The notes under the pieces were generated by a model that worked only from the letters and a program-made list of their open reading frames with translations, did no database searches and was not told the DNA's origin. Positions 23,066-36,300 of a stretch of DNA of 64,000 nucleotides are shown in pieces; the first letter of the stretch is position 1, and every line of letters starts with the position of its first letter. The position numbers and the translations under genes are program-made. Origin of the DNA: Leguminivora glycinivorella (Eukaryota; Arthropoda; Insecta; Lepidoptera; Tortricidae); assembly GCF_023078275.1 (NCBI RefSeq), contig NC_062995.1, positions 11,172,917 to 11,236,916 on the forward strand. Direction: 5' to 3'.

Positions 23066-24279
23066 TAGTGAGTGTATGTGTAGCGATTATGTGAAGGTAA
23101 ACAGTTGAGGGATTGTATGTGGTGTGTGTGAGGGATGGTGCACTTGGAGAATATGAATTAAGTAGCTATTAAAACAAAGAAGAATTGAATGATGACATTA
23201 ATTTATTATTCTACGTAATTTCTTTCAAAGATTTGTGTGGGTAAATCTTCTCTCCGCTCCTCAGCTATAATCTTGCGCCATTTTTCCCTTTCAACGTCTT
23301 GTTTTGAGAATCTGGAATAAAAACCTTTTTTATTACTTAAAAACGAATTTGCTATTCCCGGGTTGTTTCTTTTTATAATTAAAGTAATTTATAAGATATG
23401 TATTAATGTTATTGAATTGAAATCATTTATTTCAGACTTATTGGTCCATAATAATAAATAAATACATAAATAAATAAATAAATACATACATTATTAATAT
23501 GAAATAGGCTTCTTTTACAAAAAATATAAATTAGCGACTCCATCATTCCATTTTTAACTATGTTCCACTTCAACCATCTTTTGTCGCCGTCCGCTCATTA
23601 CTAGTATAGCGCGAGAGAAAGAGACAAACTGCGTAAGACCAAATCAAGGAATTTACTTCAATTATTCTAGAAAATAAATGTTTTTAGTAAGTTAGGAAAC
23701 CATTTTGGCCATAAATGCATAATATTATAAAATTATTAACAATTACTTACCTGAAATACGATACGTCATCCTTTTTTAACGTATATAAGGTGTTATTTTT
23801 GCACTTTTTTACGGAGCACTTCGGCATGTTGCCGACACGGCGGATGAAGCGCTACTGACCGCCCAATTGTGCTTAGAACATTTTCAAGCACAATTTGCTG
23901 CGGACACATTCTAAGCCGTGATGGTGCATCTAGGTAGTTTAGATCGATGCTAAGAACACTCCCGGTGTTCTTGGCCATGTTTCATGAAAATCGGGCCACT
24001 ATGTCGCAGTCGGGTCGAGGATTTTTTCAAAATTTTAATTTTGTAGTTAGGTTATATTATTTTTAATCTTTATTAGGGGGTTTTTCGTTTCACGAAAATG
24101 TCACCCATACCAAATACCAACCATACTAATTTTATAAATGTGAAGTGTCTGTCTTTCACGAGTTTCAAGACAAAATGGTAAGTGGAGATAGTTGAAGGGA
24201 TGGAGAGTGACATAGGAAACTTTATCTCTTTCTAACCCCCACTTCCCTAAAATGGGAATGGTGTGCCAATAAAGAGTAT

Positions 24280-24305
24280 TCTATCTATCTATCTATCTAT
24301 CTATG
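24280..24305. repeat. (TATC)n microsatellite
   Basis: About six TATC units. Confidence 0.8.
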
Positions 24306-24574
24306 GGGGGAGGGGTGTACGTTTGTTTGGAGCATTCCGCAATTTTCGAATTTAACGCGAGCTATTATATCTTATACTTTTAAACGAGCAATTCTTGTAT
24401 ATTTATTTATTTATATATATATTTATTTACACTGACGATCTCGGAAACCGCTCTAACGATTTCGCAGAAATTTGTTATGTGGGGGTTTTTGGGGGTGAAA
24501 AATCGGTCTAACTTATCCTTAGGTCCCGGAAAACGCGAATTTTCGAGTTTTCATGCGTTTTTCTTCGCGCGCCA

Positions 24575-24830
24575 TCTCGTGTGCAGTAGTTGTACTGTTA
24601 AGACAGAATTCTTTCGGTTGATGTAAGTACTATTTATTGCAAACACTAGATGGCGACACAGGTCAAGGCTAAAACGAATAGAAAAATACACTATTTGAGT
24701 TTTTGTAGCGAAATGCGCGCCATCTCGTGTGGAGTAGTTGTATTGTTAAGGCTGAGAATTCTTTCGCTCGATGTAGGTACTATTCATTTTTGAACTAGAT
24801 GGCGACACATGCCAAGGATACGAAACAGAA
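24575..24830. repeat. Direct duplication CGCGCCATCTCGTGTG
   Basis: Two units about 140 bp apart: CGCGCCATCTCGTGTGCAGT ... and CGCGCCATCTCGTGTGGAGT ..., each ending AGATGGCGACACA. Confidence 0.7.
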
Positions 24831-25110
24831 CCGAGCGAAGCTCGGTTGCCCAGATATTGTATATACAATGAGCATTTCTTTTTTTTGCCACTTTCATGGA
24901 ATGTGATATTTTAAAAAAAAAAATGCTATTTCTCTCAGAATCACCAGCTTTTTCAATCCTAGTGGTTAAAAAAATGTCCCATACATTTTTTAAGTGGAGA
25001 TAGTTGAAGGGACGGAGAGTGACTTTTTGTCTCTTTCTAACCCCCCTACTTCCCTAAAATGATTGATGAGTTTGTATGGTGCATTTATCGTCCGTATTAG
25101 GATTACACAC

Positions 25111-26147
25111 CCGAGAGGTTTTGTGGTGGGCTCTGAAAGAGAAATGCGTGCCTGGGAAGTATGTAGAGCTAATTCGGTCAATGTACAGTCGATGTTGTAC
25201 ACGCGTCCGGTCAGCTGCCGGCACCACCGACAGGTTCAGTGTCGCGGTGGGCTTGCACCAGGGATCGGCTCTAAGTCCTTACCTCTTCCTGCTTATTATG
25301 GACGCTTTGTCGTCGGACATACAGGAGGAGGTACCCTGGTGTATGCTTTTCGCCGATGAAATTGTTCTTGTTGGTGAAGACGGGCTCGAGGTACAGAGCA
25401 GACTCGAGAAGTGGCGGCAAAAGCTAGAGAATGTTGGCCTGAAGATCAGTAGATCAAAAACAGAACATATGTTCTGTGATTTCGGCGGTCTCTCTGGTTT
25501 TGCTGCCATAGAACTCGATGGCATTTTATTGCCGGTCTGCTCCGACTTTAAGTACCTTGGTTCGCTCGTACAGTGCGATGGCGATATCGACCGCGACGTG
25601 AAAAACCGTATTAGCACGGGGTGGATGAAATGGCGATAGGTCACGGGAACCATTTGTGACGCCCGAATGCCTCTTCGACTGAAGGGCAAAATTTATAAAT
25701 CTGTCATCAGACCTGTTGTCATGTATGGATCAGAGTGTTGGGCCCTAAAGGTGACGGATGAAAAGAGATTGCATGTAGCAGAGATGAGAATGTTAAGATG
25801 GATGTGTGGCGTCACAAGAATGATAAGATAAATAATGAGTATATCAGAGGAAGCCTGAAAGTAGCACCGATAGTTGAAAAAGTAAGAGCGAATCGACTAG
25901 CATGGTATGGACATGTACCTAATGCGGAGGGATGAAAGGCATGTGACGAGAAAGATATTACGAATGAATGTGGAAGGTGGTGGAAGTAACGGGAGGGGAA
26001 AACCGAAGAAGAGGTGGATGGACTGTGTGAGACATGATATGGAACTAAAACAAGTTAATGATGAGATGACGAGTGACAGAGATGTATGGAAGAGAAAGAC
26101 ATGCTGCGCCGACCCCAAGTGACTGGGACAAGGGCAAGAGAATGATG
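25111..26147 (+). pseudogene. 5'-truncated RTE-type LINE fragment with 15-bp target duplication
   Basis: Reads REVLWWALKEKCVPGKYVELI, VGLHQGSALSPYLFLLIMDAL and FADEIVLVGED, then DFKYLGSLVQCDG, an RTE-type RT thumb. Stops and frame changes after 25639. The catalytic pair reads DE rather than DD. It ends GAATGATG. Both flanks carry ATTAGGATTACACAC (25096-25110 and 26148-26162), a clean target duplication. Confidence 0.88.
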
Positions 26148-26498
26148 ATTAGGATTACACACTGTATAACGTACATTAGTTCATGATATTAAATATAGGT
26201 GCGAAAAAAGTGACAAAAATATTTATAAATGACTTAAGTGCTTTTGCAGTACATTTTAGGTCGCAAATAATCAAACCCTACACCTGCAACATAAGCATAT
26301 TATAGGTCGGTTTATTACAAGTTGCCTGGTAGAGATCTTTCTTTAGCGATAAGATCCCCTATTGTTGTTTGCTTTGTTTCCACTGTATCTTTTGCTATTT
26401 GATATCATTGTTAATGGTTTATATTCGACTTAACCCTTAAATGCATAGGGATGTATATATGCATCATGCATTTTTGACTCTATTGACAGCACAGAATT

Positions 26499-26832
26499 AG
26501 ATTTAGATAGAAGAAACGAGTTCATTTATTTGTATGGCGGCCGAGCGTGTCAGATATTGTACTGAAGTTGTTAATTGCCTGTGATTTTAAATATGTATCA
26601 GGCCCTTGAGTGTTGATAAGTTTTATGTTGTTGCAATTAAATATCATGTAACGAGGCATTTTTAATGTTTTTGTTGACTTCAACTTACAAAAATTGACGC
26701 CCGAAAGCTGCAGGCTGCGATTAAAGACGGACAACTCAGTGGATTTCACTGAGTTCATTTGACACGCTAAGTAGATACGTTTGCTTGATCTATGGTTTAT
26801 ATGACATCTGTGATTGACAGCATGTCAAAGTG
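26499..26832. repeat. Uninterrupted copy of the 11.6-12.7 kb host repeat
   Basis: Same segments without the MITE, about 330 bp, in the gene A-gene B spacer. The ends GACACGCT and AGCGTGTC are inverted. Confidence 0.7.
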
Positions 26833-27196
26833 TAAATTTGAATAAATCTTTATCAAGGTCATGCATTTAAGGGTTAAAACAACACATAGTAATGTTCAGA
26901 AAGGCACAGGTTATAGGCGAACGTTCTAATATACGTTTTACATACCTAATCTAATATCGATCTAGCTTAGTCTTATGTCCCAAAAACGCGATTGAACTCC
27001 GAGCAAAGCTCGGTCGCCCAACTAATAATGAAATAAAACTAATAATTGAAGGGACGGAGAGTGACTTTTTGTCTCTTTCTAAACCCCCCCCCCCTAAAAA
27101 ATGGGGGGTGAAAGTTTATATAGAGCATTCAGCAATTATCGGACAAAAGCTAATAATGAAATAAAACAAATAAAACAAGTATAAAGTAGTCACAAG

Positions 27197-27358
27197 TTAT
27201 TTATTATCCTCCTTGCCCTTGCTGCGCTTGCGCCGGTCGCGCTTGGGCCCCGGCTGGCCGTGGTGAACGCTCCGGATGTGCACTCTCACGCACGAGTTGG
27301 TCGTGAAGATGCGTCCGCAGATCGGACACGGCACGCTTTGACGCATGCCCAGGTGTGC
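27197..27358 (-). CDS. Gene A exon 14 (last finger, basic tail, stop)
   Basis: 53 codons plus TAA. Completes finger 12, then finger 13 CPIC-x12-H-x4-H, then a basic tail PKRDRRKRSKGKED. The stop overlaps AATAAA on the coding strand, a possible but unusually placed polyadenylation signal. Confidence 0.9.
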   Translation of the reverse strand, partial: AHLGMRQSVPCPICGRIFTTNSCVRVHIRSVHHGQPGPKRDRRKRSKGKEDNK

Positions 27359-30300
27359 CTGGAACCAAACAGGATCGAGTATTATCAAAGACCTATATAA
27401 CTTCGTATAGACCGATAAAGTCTAAGAAAAAAACGTACCCCAAAACCATACAGAAAAAGGTACGGTGAGCTAGATGGCGATATACCTTTGGCACAGTATA
27501 ATAAAGAGTACTATCATACAGTATGGCCACTCCCGCTCCCCGCTGAAAGTACCGCCCACCCCCGCTCGGTTACCTCACAGTTACCGCCTGTCAAAAATGC
27601 GAACAGTAAAGGTTGACTGGTAGAGAATGCTGTTTGGCATTAAGTCCGCATTTTGTACTATAAGTTCTTTTCTTTGTGTACAATAAAGATAAAATAAATA
27701 AATAAATAACAGTCGACCTGTCATATCTCACTCATACAAGCATAGTACGCGTTCACCTACACTAGCTTAGAATGTGTGCTAGGAACATATATTTGATCGC
27801 CGTGTCCGAGATGTGCCTTTGGGGTACGCTCGGCTAGATGGCGCTAATATTATTATTTGACATTTTAAAACATATCAAGCTAAGAATATGGGCCAAATGT
27901 GTCGAGAGATGGCAGTCTATGCACTGTGATTACACATTTTACTTTGACAGTAACTCTCTTTAATACTCGATCCTCTTTGGTATTATAGAGAGTTACTGAC
28001 GAAGACAAACAGGTATACGGCCCGCCTGATGGAAAGCGGTCACCGTAACCTATGGATTCCCGCAACTCAAGGGGTGTCACGTGCGCGTTGCCGACCCATT
28101 AGACACTTGTACACTCCTATATCTTTTCCACTCACGGTTTTCCTGTGCCTGAGCAAGTTTCCCCGGCTGCTGAACGCGAGCGGGCAGCTATCGCAGTGGA
28201 ACGGTTTTTCTCCAGTGTGCGTCCTGGCGTGCTCCTGCAGACAAACATTTCTCGCTCAGTTCGCGGATACTCACGGTTCTGTGGTGCCGGTTGAGGTTCC
28301 CCTTCAGGCTGAAGGCGAGCGGGCACTCGGGGCACTGGTACGGCTTCTCTCCCGTGTGAGACCGCATGTGCCACTGCGCATACAAGCATACGCTTAAACG
28401 TTTTTCACCACACCAACTGGTAATGACTCTCTTTGATATCAGAAAACAGATAGCAAAATTTGCATTTTATCCACAGGAGTGCAAAGTAATTTCATACTAA
28501 TTTTAGCTTGATGTCTTAAGTTGATTGATAGATTTAGCCTATGATGATTTTGAATCATACATATTGAACAAATTGATGCATTTTATTTATTTTGACGAGT
28601 GAGTCAGTATTTTGTTCGTGTTGGTGAGGTGAAATAACTATTTTTCCCCCTCGCTAGCTCGGAACCACGTATTATCAGGGGCGGCTCACTCCGCGATTCT
28701 ATCGCCGCGCTACAAGTACATGCCGGCGGCCGCGAGTTCGCGGCCTAATCAGGGGTGGCGCGCGTTCTCCCGGAACGCACGTTTGCACTTTCTAATTTTA
28801 CTTTACGTCGCGAGTTTTTTTTAAGGTTCATATGGGATGTCCGCGTGTGGAATGGCTAATAATGCTTAGTTAAATAGATATCATGAAGAAAATAAATACC
28901 ACACATTTTTAAACAGATCTACTACTGATTAACTCCCCCAAAAAGATTCAGTAAGGCTTGTGATGTTGGAACTCAAACAACAATATATGTATATATACCT
29001 AGAAAGTACCCAAGACTTGAATATTAATAGTGTAACATTTTACCTGAGTATTAATTCGTTTTAGTCCATAGGCAACCCTATAGCCGGGCGCCGCGCACGT
29101 GCGGCTCGTTTCTTTGTAAGAATTTTGTAGGCATTTAAAAAGGCGGCATGTCGTGAACATCAAAGCAGTGGGTCTTCTGTACTTGTACTATTATATATTC
29201 TGTGGTATTATATAATGAACCACTTCTCGAACTAGTGCGTAAAAAAGCGACCATCTGTACTTAAAATGTTATTTAAAAAAGTATGAGAAACGTTATGAAA
29301 GTGCGTGAATCGAAAATGGTTTGTCAAATGGGAATCCTTGATTTCTGCCTACGCCTCTGGGAAACAGGCGCGATTGTATGTATGTATGTTATTTCAAATT
29401 GAAATAAACAATAAGTAGTATGTTTCTTTTTTTATAATATAAAAAAAAGTAAAAATATTTATTTACCAAAATGAATAAATTAACAGTAACAGTTGGCAGT
29501 GACTTCCACACTAGGCTGAGCCTGTATCGTGGAAGTCGTTAACATTTGTATTATTTCCAAAGACATAGCGGCTTAAAAAATAGAAATTACAAAAAGCATG
29601 CTGAATTAGGACTAATGTACACTTAAAGCTACAAAAACAACAAAATTAAATTTAATAGACTGAGTAATGCTAAAAAGAATGGAATAACCAGGTGTCAGTG
29701 TACCTATTTAAAGAAAATAGATTGTAAAGCGTGTAAAGTGTAAGGAAATAATGGGTGTGTATTTGTGTAAGTGTGTATGTGTGAAGGGTTATGGGTGAGA
29801 GAACAATGTATAGGACCTTGGAGATAACAAAACACCAAAAACATCACCCATTAGGGTAGCATATCCTCGGACTCATTATAGGTTAGGGGCAATAAAAATT
29901 GTCTAATTATAATTTTAGCTTCAGCAAGGTGACATGTCTTGATATCACAGCATTTAAGTACAGCATTATAGATGGAAGGAAGGAAGAAAAAAAATAACAC
30001 TATAAAATTAACACTAGGTTCTCGCGCTTTGTACACATATTTAAAGTCACATTACAGGTCGAACGCGATTAATTAACATTGTTTTTACCCAGATTGGAAG
30101 GCGGTTTTTTTTCTTAAAAATTATTAAATAACATTTTCAGTACAGATGGTCGCTTTTTTACGCACTAGTTCGAGAAGTGGTTCATTATATGCCAGGTCGA
30201 AACTTCGGAGGTTCATCTGTACTGAAAAACGTCGTACGATACACGTGCGAAAAGGAAATTCGTAACTCGTGTCGTTTTAAAACACTCCCTTCGATCGTGT

Positions 30301-33300
30301 TTTAATTTATCGCCACTCGTTTGGAACTTCCTTTTTTACGCACTTATATCTATCTTATGTACTATTTCTCAAACATGGTATGAAATATTGATGTTATGTG
30401 CCTTATAATTGGCAGCGAAGTATGACGTTGCAGGTGCGGCTAGGACGATTGATAGATAATGGAATTTCATACAAACCTTGCAGGTCAAGGCCGGCAGTCT
30501 TGTTTTTTAATTTCCAAACACAGATAATTGTGACATAACATCCAGGTATTTAGCCAATTAAAAAAAACTATAAGGGGCTTTATAGACGTGCCGACTGCAA
30601 CTGGTACGGGCCAGATAGACAATATTTTATTTTGGGTGCGTTTTCATACACATTTTTTTTTTAATTTTTTTTAACTTTTTGTTTTTTTATAAGCGTATAC
30701 GGGGTATCAAAGGGGAACTAAAATTCGAGTCTATATGTCTTCGGCCGGCAACCCCCTTTGTCCCGGCCTCTGTAGTAATGTACTATTTTTGAATAATGGA
30801 TCAACAGAAAAGAAATCAGAGGCTACCTCTTTCCTTGTTAGTTTAACTGACTTACTCGCAAAGACGACTTGAGAGTGAAAGTCTTGGAGCATTCGTTGCA
30901 GGCGAAGGGTTTTACGGCCAAGTGCGAGCTCTGGTGGGTCCTCAGCGCGGTGGGGTTCTGTTGAATACGTACACAAGACTATTTGAAATATTTGTTACAA
31001 ATACAATAGTTATTTGTTTTATAAGGGGGCAAAGTTGTAAGATTAAATATATAATTAAAAAAGCCCTGTTAAACCTTAAGTCATAAATGCACAAAATAAA
31101 AAAAAACCGGCCAAGAGCGTGTCGGGCCACGCTCAGTGTAGGGTTCCGTAGTTTTCCGTATTTTTCTCAAACACTACTTAACCTATCAAGTTCAAAACAA
31201 TTTTCCTAGAAAGTCTTTATAAAAGTTCTACTTTTGTGATTTTTTTCATATTTTTTAAACATATGGTTAAAAACTTAGAAGGGGGGGGGGGGCACTTTTT
31301 TTTCCTTTAGGAGCGATTATTTCCGAAAATATTATATTATCAAAAAACGATCTTAGTAAACCTTTATTCATTTTTAAATACCTATCCAACAATATATCAC
31401 ACGTTGGGGTTGGAATGAAAAAAAAATCCGCCCCCACTTTACATGTAGGGGGGGTACCCTAATAAAACATTTTTTTCCATTTTTTATTTTTGCACTTTGT
31501 TGGCGTGATTGATATACATATTGGTACTAAATTTCAGTTTTCTGGTGCTTACGATTACTGAGATTATCCGCGGACGGACGGACAGACAGACATGGCGAAA
31601 CTATAAGGGTTCCTAGTTGACTACGGAACCCTAAAAAGACATTTAAGATTTTTGCTTGTATTTAACCATAAAATGTGAAGATAACCTATGCGTCTTGGCA
31701 CTTGCGTAGGTACTAATACACTTACGTGCATGAGTTTTCCGCAAGTCTCGCACACGTATGTGCCCAGTTTGTGTGTTTGCTGGTACTTCTTGCGTTTGTG
31801 TCGCTGGCGGTCGGTCTCGCTGTACCGCTGGTTGAGATGCTTGCGGCGGTGGTGAACGTCGTAGGCAGACTGGTTCGGGAACGTCATGCCGCACTGTTCA
31901 AAAATAATCAAGGTCAGTTGCCTTCGAGGCAAACCAGTCCTGTCAAACTGGTGTAACTTTACTTTACTGGTCAAACTTTACAATGTGAAAAAAGGTCAAG
32001 TTCTGAATTTTTTCTACTCCCGAGCCCCACGGTAAGCTCAAGAAGGCTTATATTGTGGGTACTCAGACAAAGATATATATAATATACCATACATAGAAAA
32101 CTTCCATGACTCAGGAACAAATATCTGTGCTCATCACACAAATAATTGCCCTTACCGGGATTCGAACCCACGACCGCGGCTCAGCAGGCTTGAGTCACTA
32201 CCGACAGAGCCAGACCGGTTGTCTAAAGCAAAGAGGATCGAGTATTATAGAGAATTACTGTCGAAGTAAAATGTGTAATCACAGTGCATAGACTGCACAG
32301 GCTTAAAACTTTTGAGCCTCAGTTTTGACAATTTGGTCCATATTCTTAGCTCGATATGTGTTAAAATGTCAAATAATAATATTAGCGCCATCTAGCTGAG
32401 CGTACCCCAAAGGTGTAATGCCATCTAGGCCACCGTACCTTTTTCTGTATGGTACTGAGGTACGTTTTTTTCTTAGACTATCTGTCTATACGGAGTTATA
32501 TATGTCTTTGTCTAAAATCACACCAAAAACCTTAATCACTGACCTCTTCACACCGGTGCGACTCAGTGGGGTGTGCCTCGTTGACGTGTTCCTGTAGTGC
32601 CGTCTCGCTCGCACAGTTCTCTCCGCACTGCTCGCACGGGCGCAGGTCTTTGTCTATATGCTCGCCAGCCGACTCCGTGTGTCTGTTCAGCGCCTCTATA
32701 CTAACGAATTTCGCTGAGCAAGTGGTGCATTTGATTTTCTGTAAAAATAAATATTATAGGACATTTACATTATTCTTTGCTGTTTACTAAGAGGATCGAG
32801 TATTATGGCACACCTCGGACACTGGCGATTAAATATATGAAAGAGGCGCGTTCCTAGCACACAGTCTAGGCTCGTGTAGGTGAACGCGTACCATGCTTGT
32901 ATGAGTGAAATATGACAGGTCGACTGTTCGAGTTTTTGACAGGCGGTAACTGTGAGGTAACCGAGAGGGGGTGGGCGGCACTTTCAGCGGGGAGCGGGAG
33001 TGGCCATACTGTACGATAGTACTCTTTATTATACTATGATTATAGAGAGTTACTGTCATTATGACAGTGCATCTCTCGACACAGGCGGCATATAACCTAG
33101 AGATGTATTAGTGTACAATTAATTATACTTTTCTGGCTATAATCCAGAGGTGTATGGGCCATTTTTTTTCAAAGTTGTCCCCCCCCCCACTTTTTTTGGA
33201 TTTGAAAATTTTTATGTGGTTTCCACTCCGAATCGTGACCTCTTTAAATCCTAATAGGTGAAAAAAAGTATCTCAAGGTTTTTTTCCTATTCCGTAACCA

Positions 33301-36300
33301 TTTTTTCATACATTTTGTATGGCGGTAACGGAATGGAAGGTTTGAAAAATGTATTAAACATTTTGGAACATTTATTTTCTCCTATCAGGATCGAAATACC
33401 TCGCGTTTCTGAGTATGAATCGCGTAAAAATACCCATGTTACAAAAAAAGTGGGGTGGACAACTTTGAAAAAAAAAAATGGCCCGTATTTGTGTATAGTT
33501 TATCAATATTTACCTCAGAATGCATCCTGGCCTTGTGCATCTTGAGTCCCGTTTGTCCAATAAAGGTCTCGCCACACAAGTCGCATGCGACATTCATCGC
33601 GGGGTGCGCCAGACGCACGTGCGACAAATACGTTGAAGTTTTACTGTGGAACAAAAACAACGCTTGGTTTCGTTGCCTAAATACATTTTATATTGCATTC
33701 TCTATAACTTGTTACCCAAGTTTCAAATTGATAGTTTGTAAGTGTTATTTCTAACCCCTGACGCAAAAACGACGGGGCGTTATTTGTTTGACGTGTCTGT
33801 CTGTGGCATCGTAGCTCCCGAACGGGTGAACCGATTTGGATTTAGTTTTTTTTGTCTGAAAGCTGAGTAAGTCGGGAGTGTTCTTAGCCATATTTTATGA
33901 AAATCGGTCTACTATGTCGCGGTCGGGGGTTTTTTCAAAATTTTAATTTTGCTGGTCACATTCTTAGTTATTAGCGAAGAGACTCTGATCCCACAAATTG
34001 TGTAAACCATTTTGTGGGACACATGTTACTGTCTAAATCTACCTTTTTCTGATAAAAAATAAATAATAATAAATCCATGAGAAATCGTTTGCGCATATCA
34101 ACAAAGCATAGTTACTTAATTGCAAAATTAATTTTAAATTACCAGGATGGACCTCCATGGAACTTGTGCACTCCTTTTTACTGTGTATTTAACACAGCAA
34201 AAGGGAATGTACAGGTTTCTAATGGGGTGGCAACGCGCATGTGACACTCTTTGAGTTGCAGGCGTCCATAGGTTACGGTGACCGCTTTCCATCAGGCGGG
34301 CCGTACGCTTGTTTGCTACCGACGTAGTATAAAAAAAGAATATGCCACGATAAGGGTAAAGCCCGCTTATGACTCGCACAACTTCACGGCGATTTCGCTT
34401 TTCGATTCTCGCCAAGATGGCATAATAGCATCAGCTGATCGAGTTTAACTGTAAATTATCTATGTCATCATTTTTTATTTTTTTTTGGGGACACCTTACA
34501 CAGATCAACTTAGCCCCAAACTAAGCAAAGCTTGTACTATGGGTGCTAAGCGACGATATACATACTTAAATAGATAAATACATACTTACATACGAGTACA
34601 TAGAAAACATCCATAACTCAGGAACAAATATCTGTGCTCATCACACAAATAAATGCCCTTACCGGGATTCGAACCCAGGACCGCGGCTTAGCAGACAGGG
34701 TCACTACCGACTGAGCCAGACCGGTCGTCATATTGGATTTAGCTGTATTTCCATTTATTTTTGTTGTCAAATCGTAAAATATAGCCTCCAAATTTCAATA
34801 TAAATAACATTTTCATTCAACACACGAGCAATGACATTTAATGTGTGAATGTCACGCCCTCGCCAGACAAAGAATGAGGGACTTTGGAGCAGGCTACCTG
34901 GCACCGAAGGACTTCAGAGCTACCCATGAGCCTCATCATCCGATACGTGGAGATGGTCGTGAAACTCCTAAATAGCTAAAGGATCTTAGGATCGAAGGTG
35001 TGATAGTGTGTGCGTGTGCGTGAACGTAAACAGTTATTAGTAGAGGTAGAGAACTTTAGTAAATGAAAAAAGGTGAAATACTTTGATATACATACGTTTT
35101 GCTGTGCTAAAGAATGGAGCAAGATACAGCTGATTGGAAATCCTATAAATCTATACACCGGTGAGCCACTATTTCACAGAATTGAAGAATTAAGATTTGG
35201 ATTCACAGAACTTCATCACACACACATATATACAATTTAAATTAACTGAACCACAAATTAAATTAAGAAGAGATAAAAGCGGTATTTGGCGAGTTTGTTT
35301 TGACATTTTGACATCTGACGTTCCGTTCCGCGCTTCCGCGTGACATCTCGTACTGACTGGGTGCGTTCAGAAACGATTCTACTATCAACAAGGCATTTAC
35401 GAGGATAGTTATTGTAATCAAATTATATTGTTTATATTAGCTACGGAATATTAAAATAATACAATGCCACCGAAGAAAATACCGATTAATTGTGCTAACT
35501 GTAAAAATACCATCAAAACGAGGCAGTTTCTAAAGTGCCGCTTATGTGGTAATACGTATGATGTTTCATGTACATTAATCACCGATGCACAATTCAAAAG
35601 CATGACCAAGGACTTGAAAGAAAACTGGACATGTCAAAATTGCTGCAAATCCAAGGAAACACTAGAAATTACCAAGAAAAATAAACACATAAGCATATCG
35701 CCATCTCCTAGATCAGAGAATAATCGTTGCTCACAAGTTTCACAGCCAAAAACAAAAATTCAGGTATCCACAAAGAATTCTTTCGATTCTCTACCAGACG
35801 ATGATGACCTTGACATATCTTCTTCCCCAAACTCAGTTCAAGACCGGAGCAAAATAAATAGAAGCTGTCCAGAGATTGGTGAAGGGCTACGAGAAAAAAT
35901 TGAAATGTTACAGAGAAAAGTGGAGGAACTGCAAGATAAGTTGGCAATCTCAGACAATGAAATAGAAAACCTACTTACTGAAAACAAAACACTTAATAAT
36001 GTAATACAAAATTTAAAAAATCAAGTCGCAAATCTCGAACAAATTTGTAAATCCGGGAAGAAAAAACGTCGTAAGAACTCAAACAAGTCTTCAATTGTCT
36101 TCTCACCAGATGCAAACGCAACCAGGCAAAATGACAGTCTCAAAGAGCTACAAGTTCTTGCTAATCCTCGTTCCATCACTGAACTAGTTAAAGATTTAGA
36201 AAACGGGGATAATTTGGCTACAATCGAAGGCGAATCCGTACCACAGACAACAGAGGACGACAAAAGACATAAAGAAAATATGGACACAGAGCATCACGAT

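Larger units (their letters stand above)
22340..25095. other. Spacer between genes B and A
   Basis: Contains three ACAGGGTG motifs (22680-22970), microsatellites and repeat fragments. No convincing gene. Confidence 0.5.

Noticed and set aside
28235..28274. Readthrough instead of a 40-nt intron
   Set aside because: Retention shifts the frame and destroys the finger, while removal gives the same H-x4-H pattern as the next exon junction.
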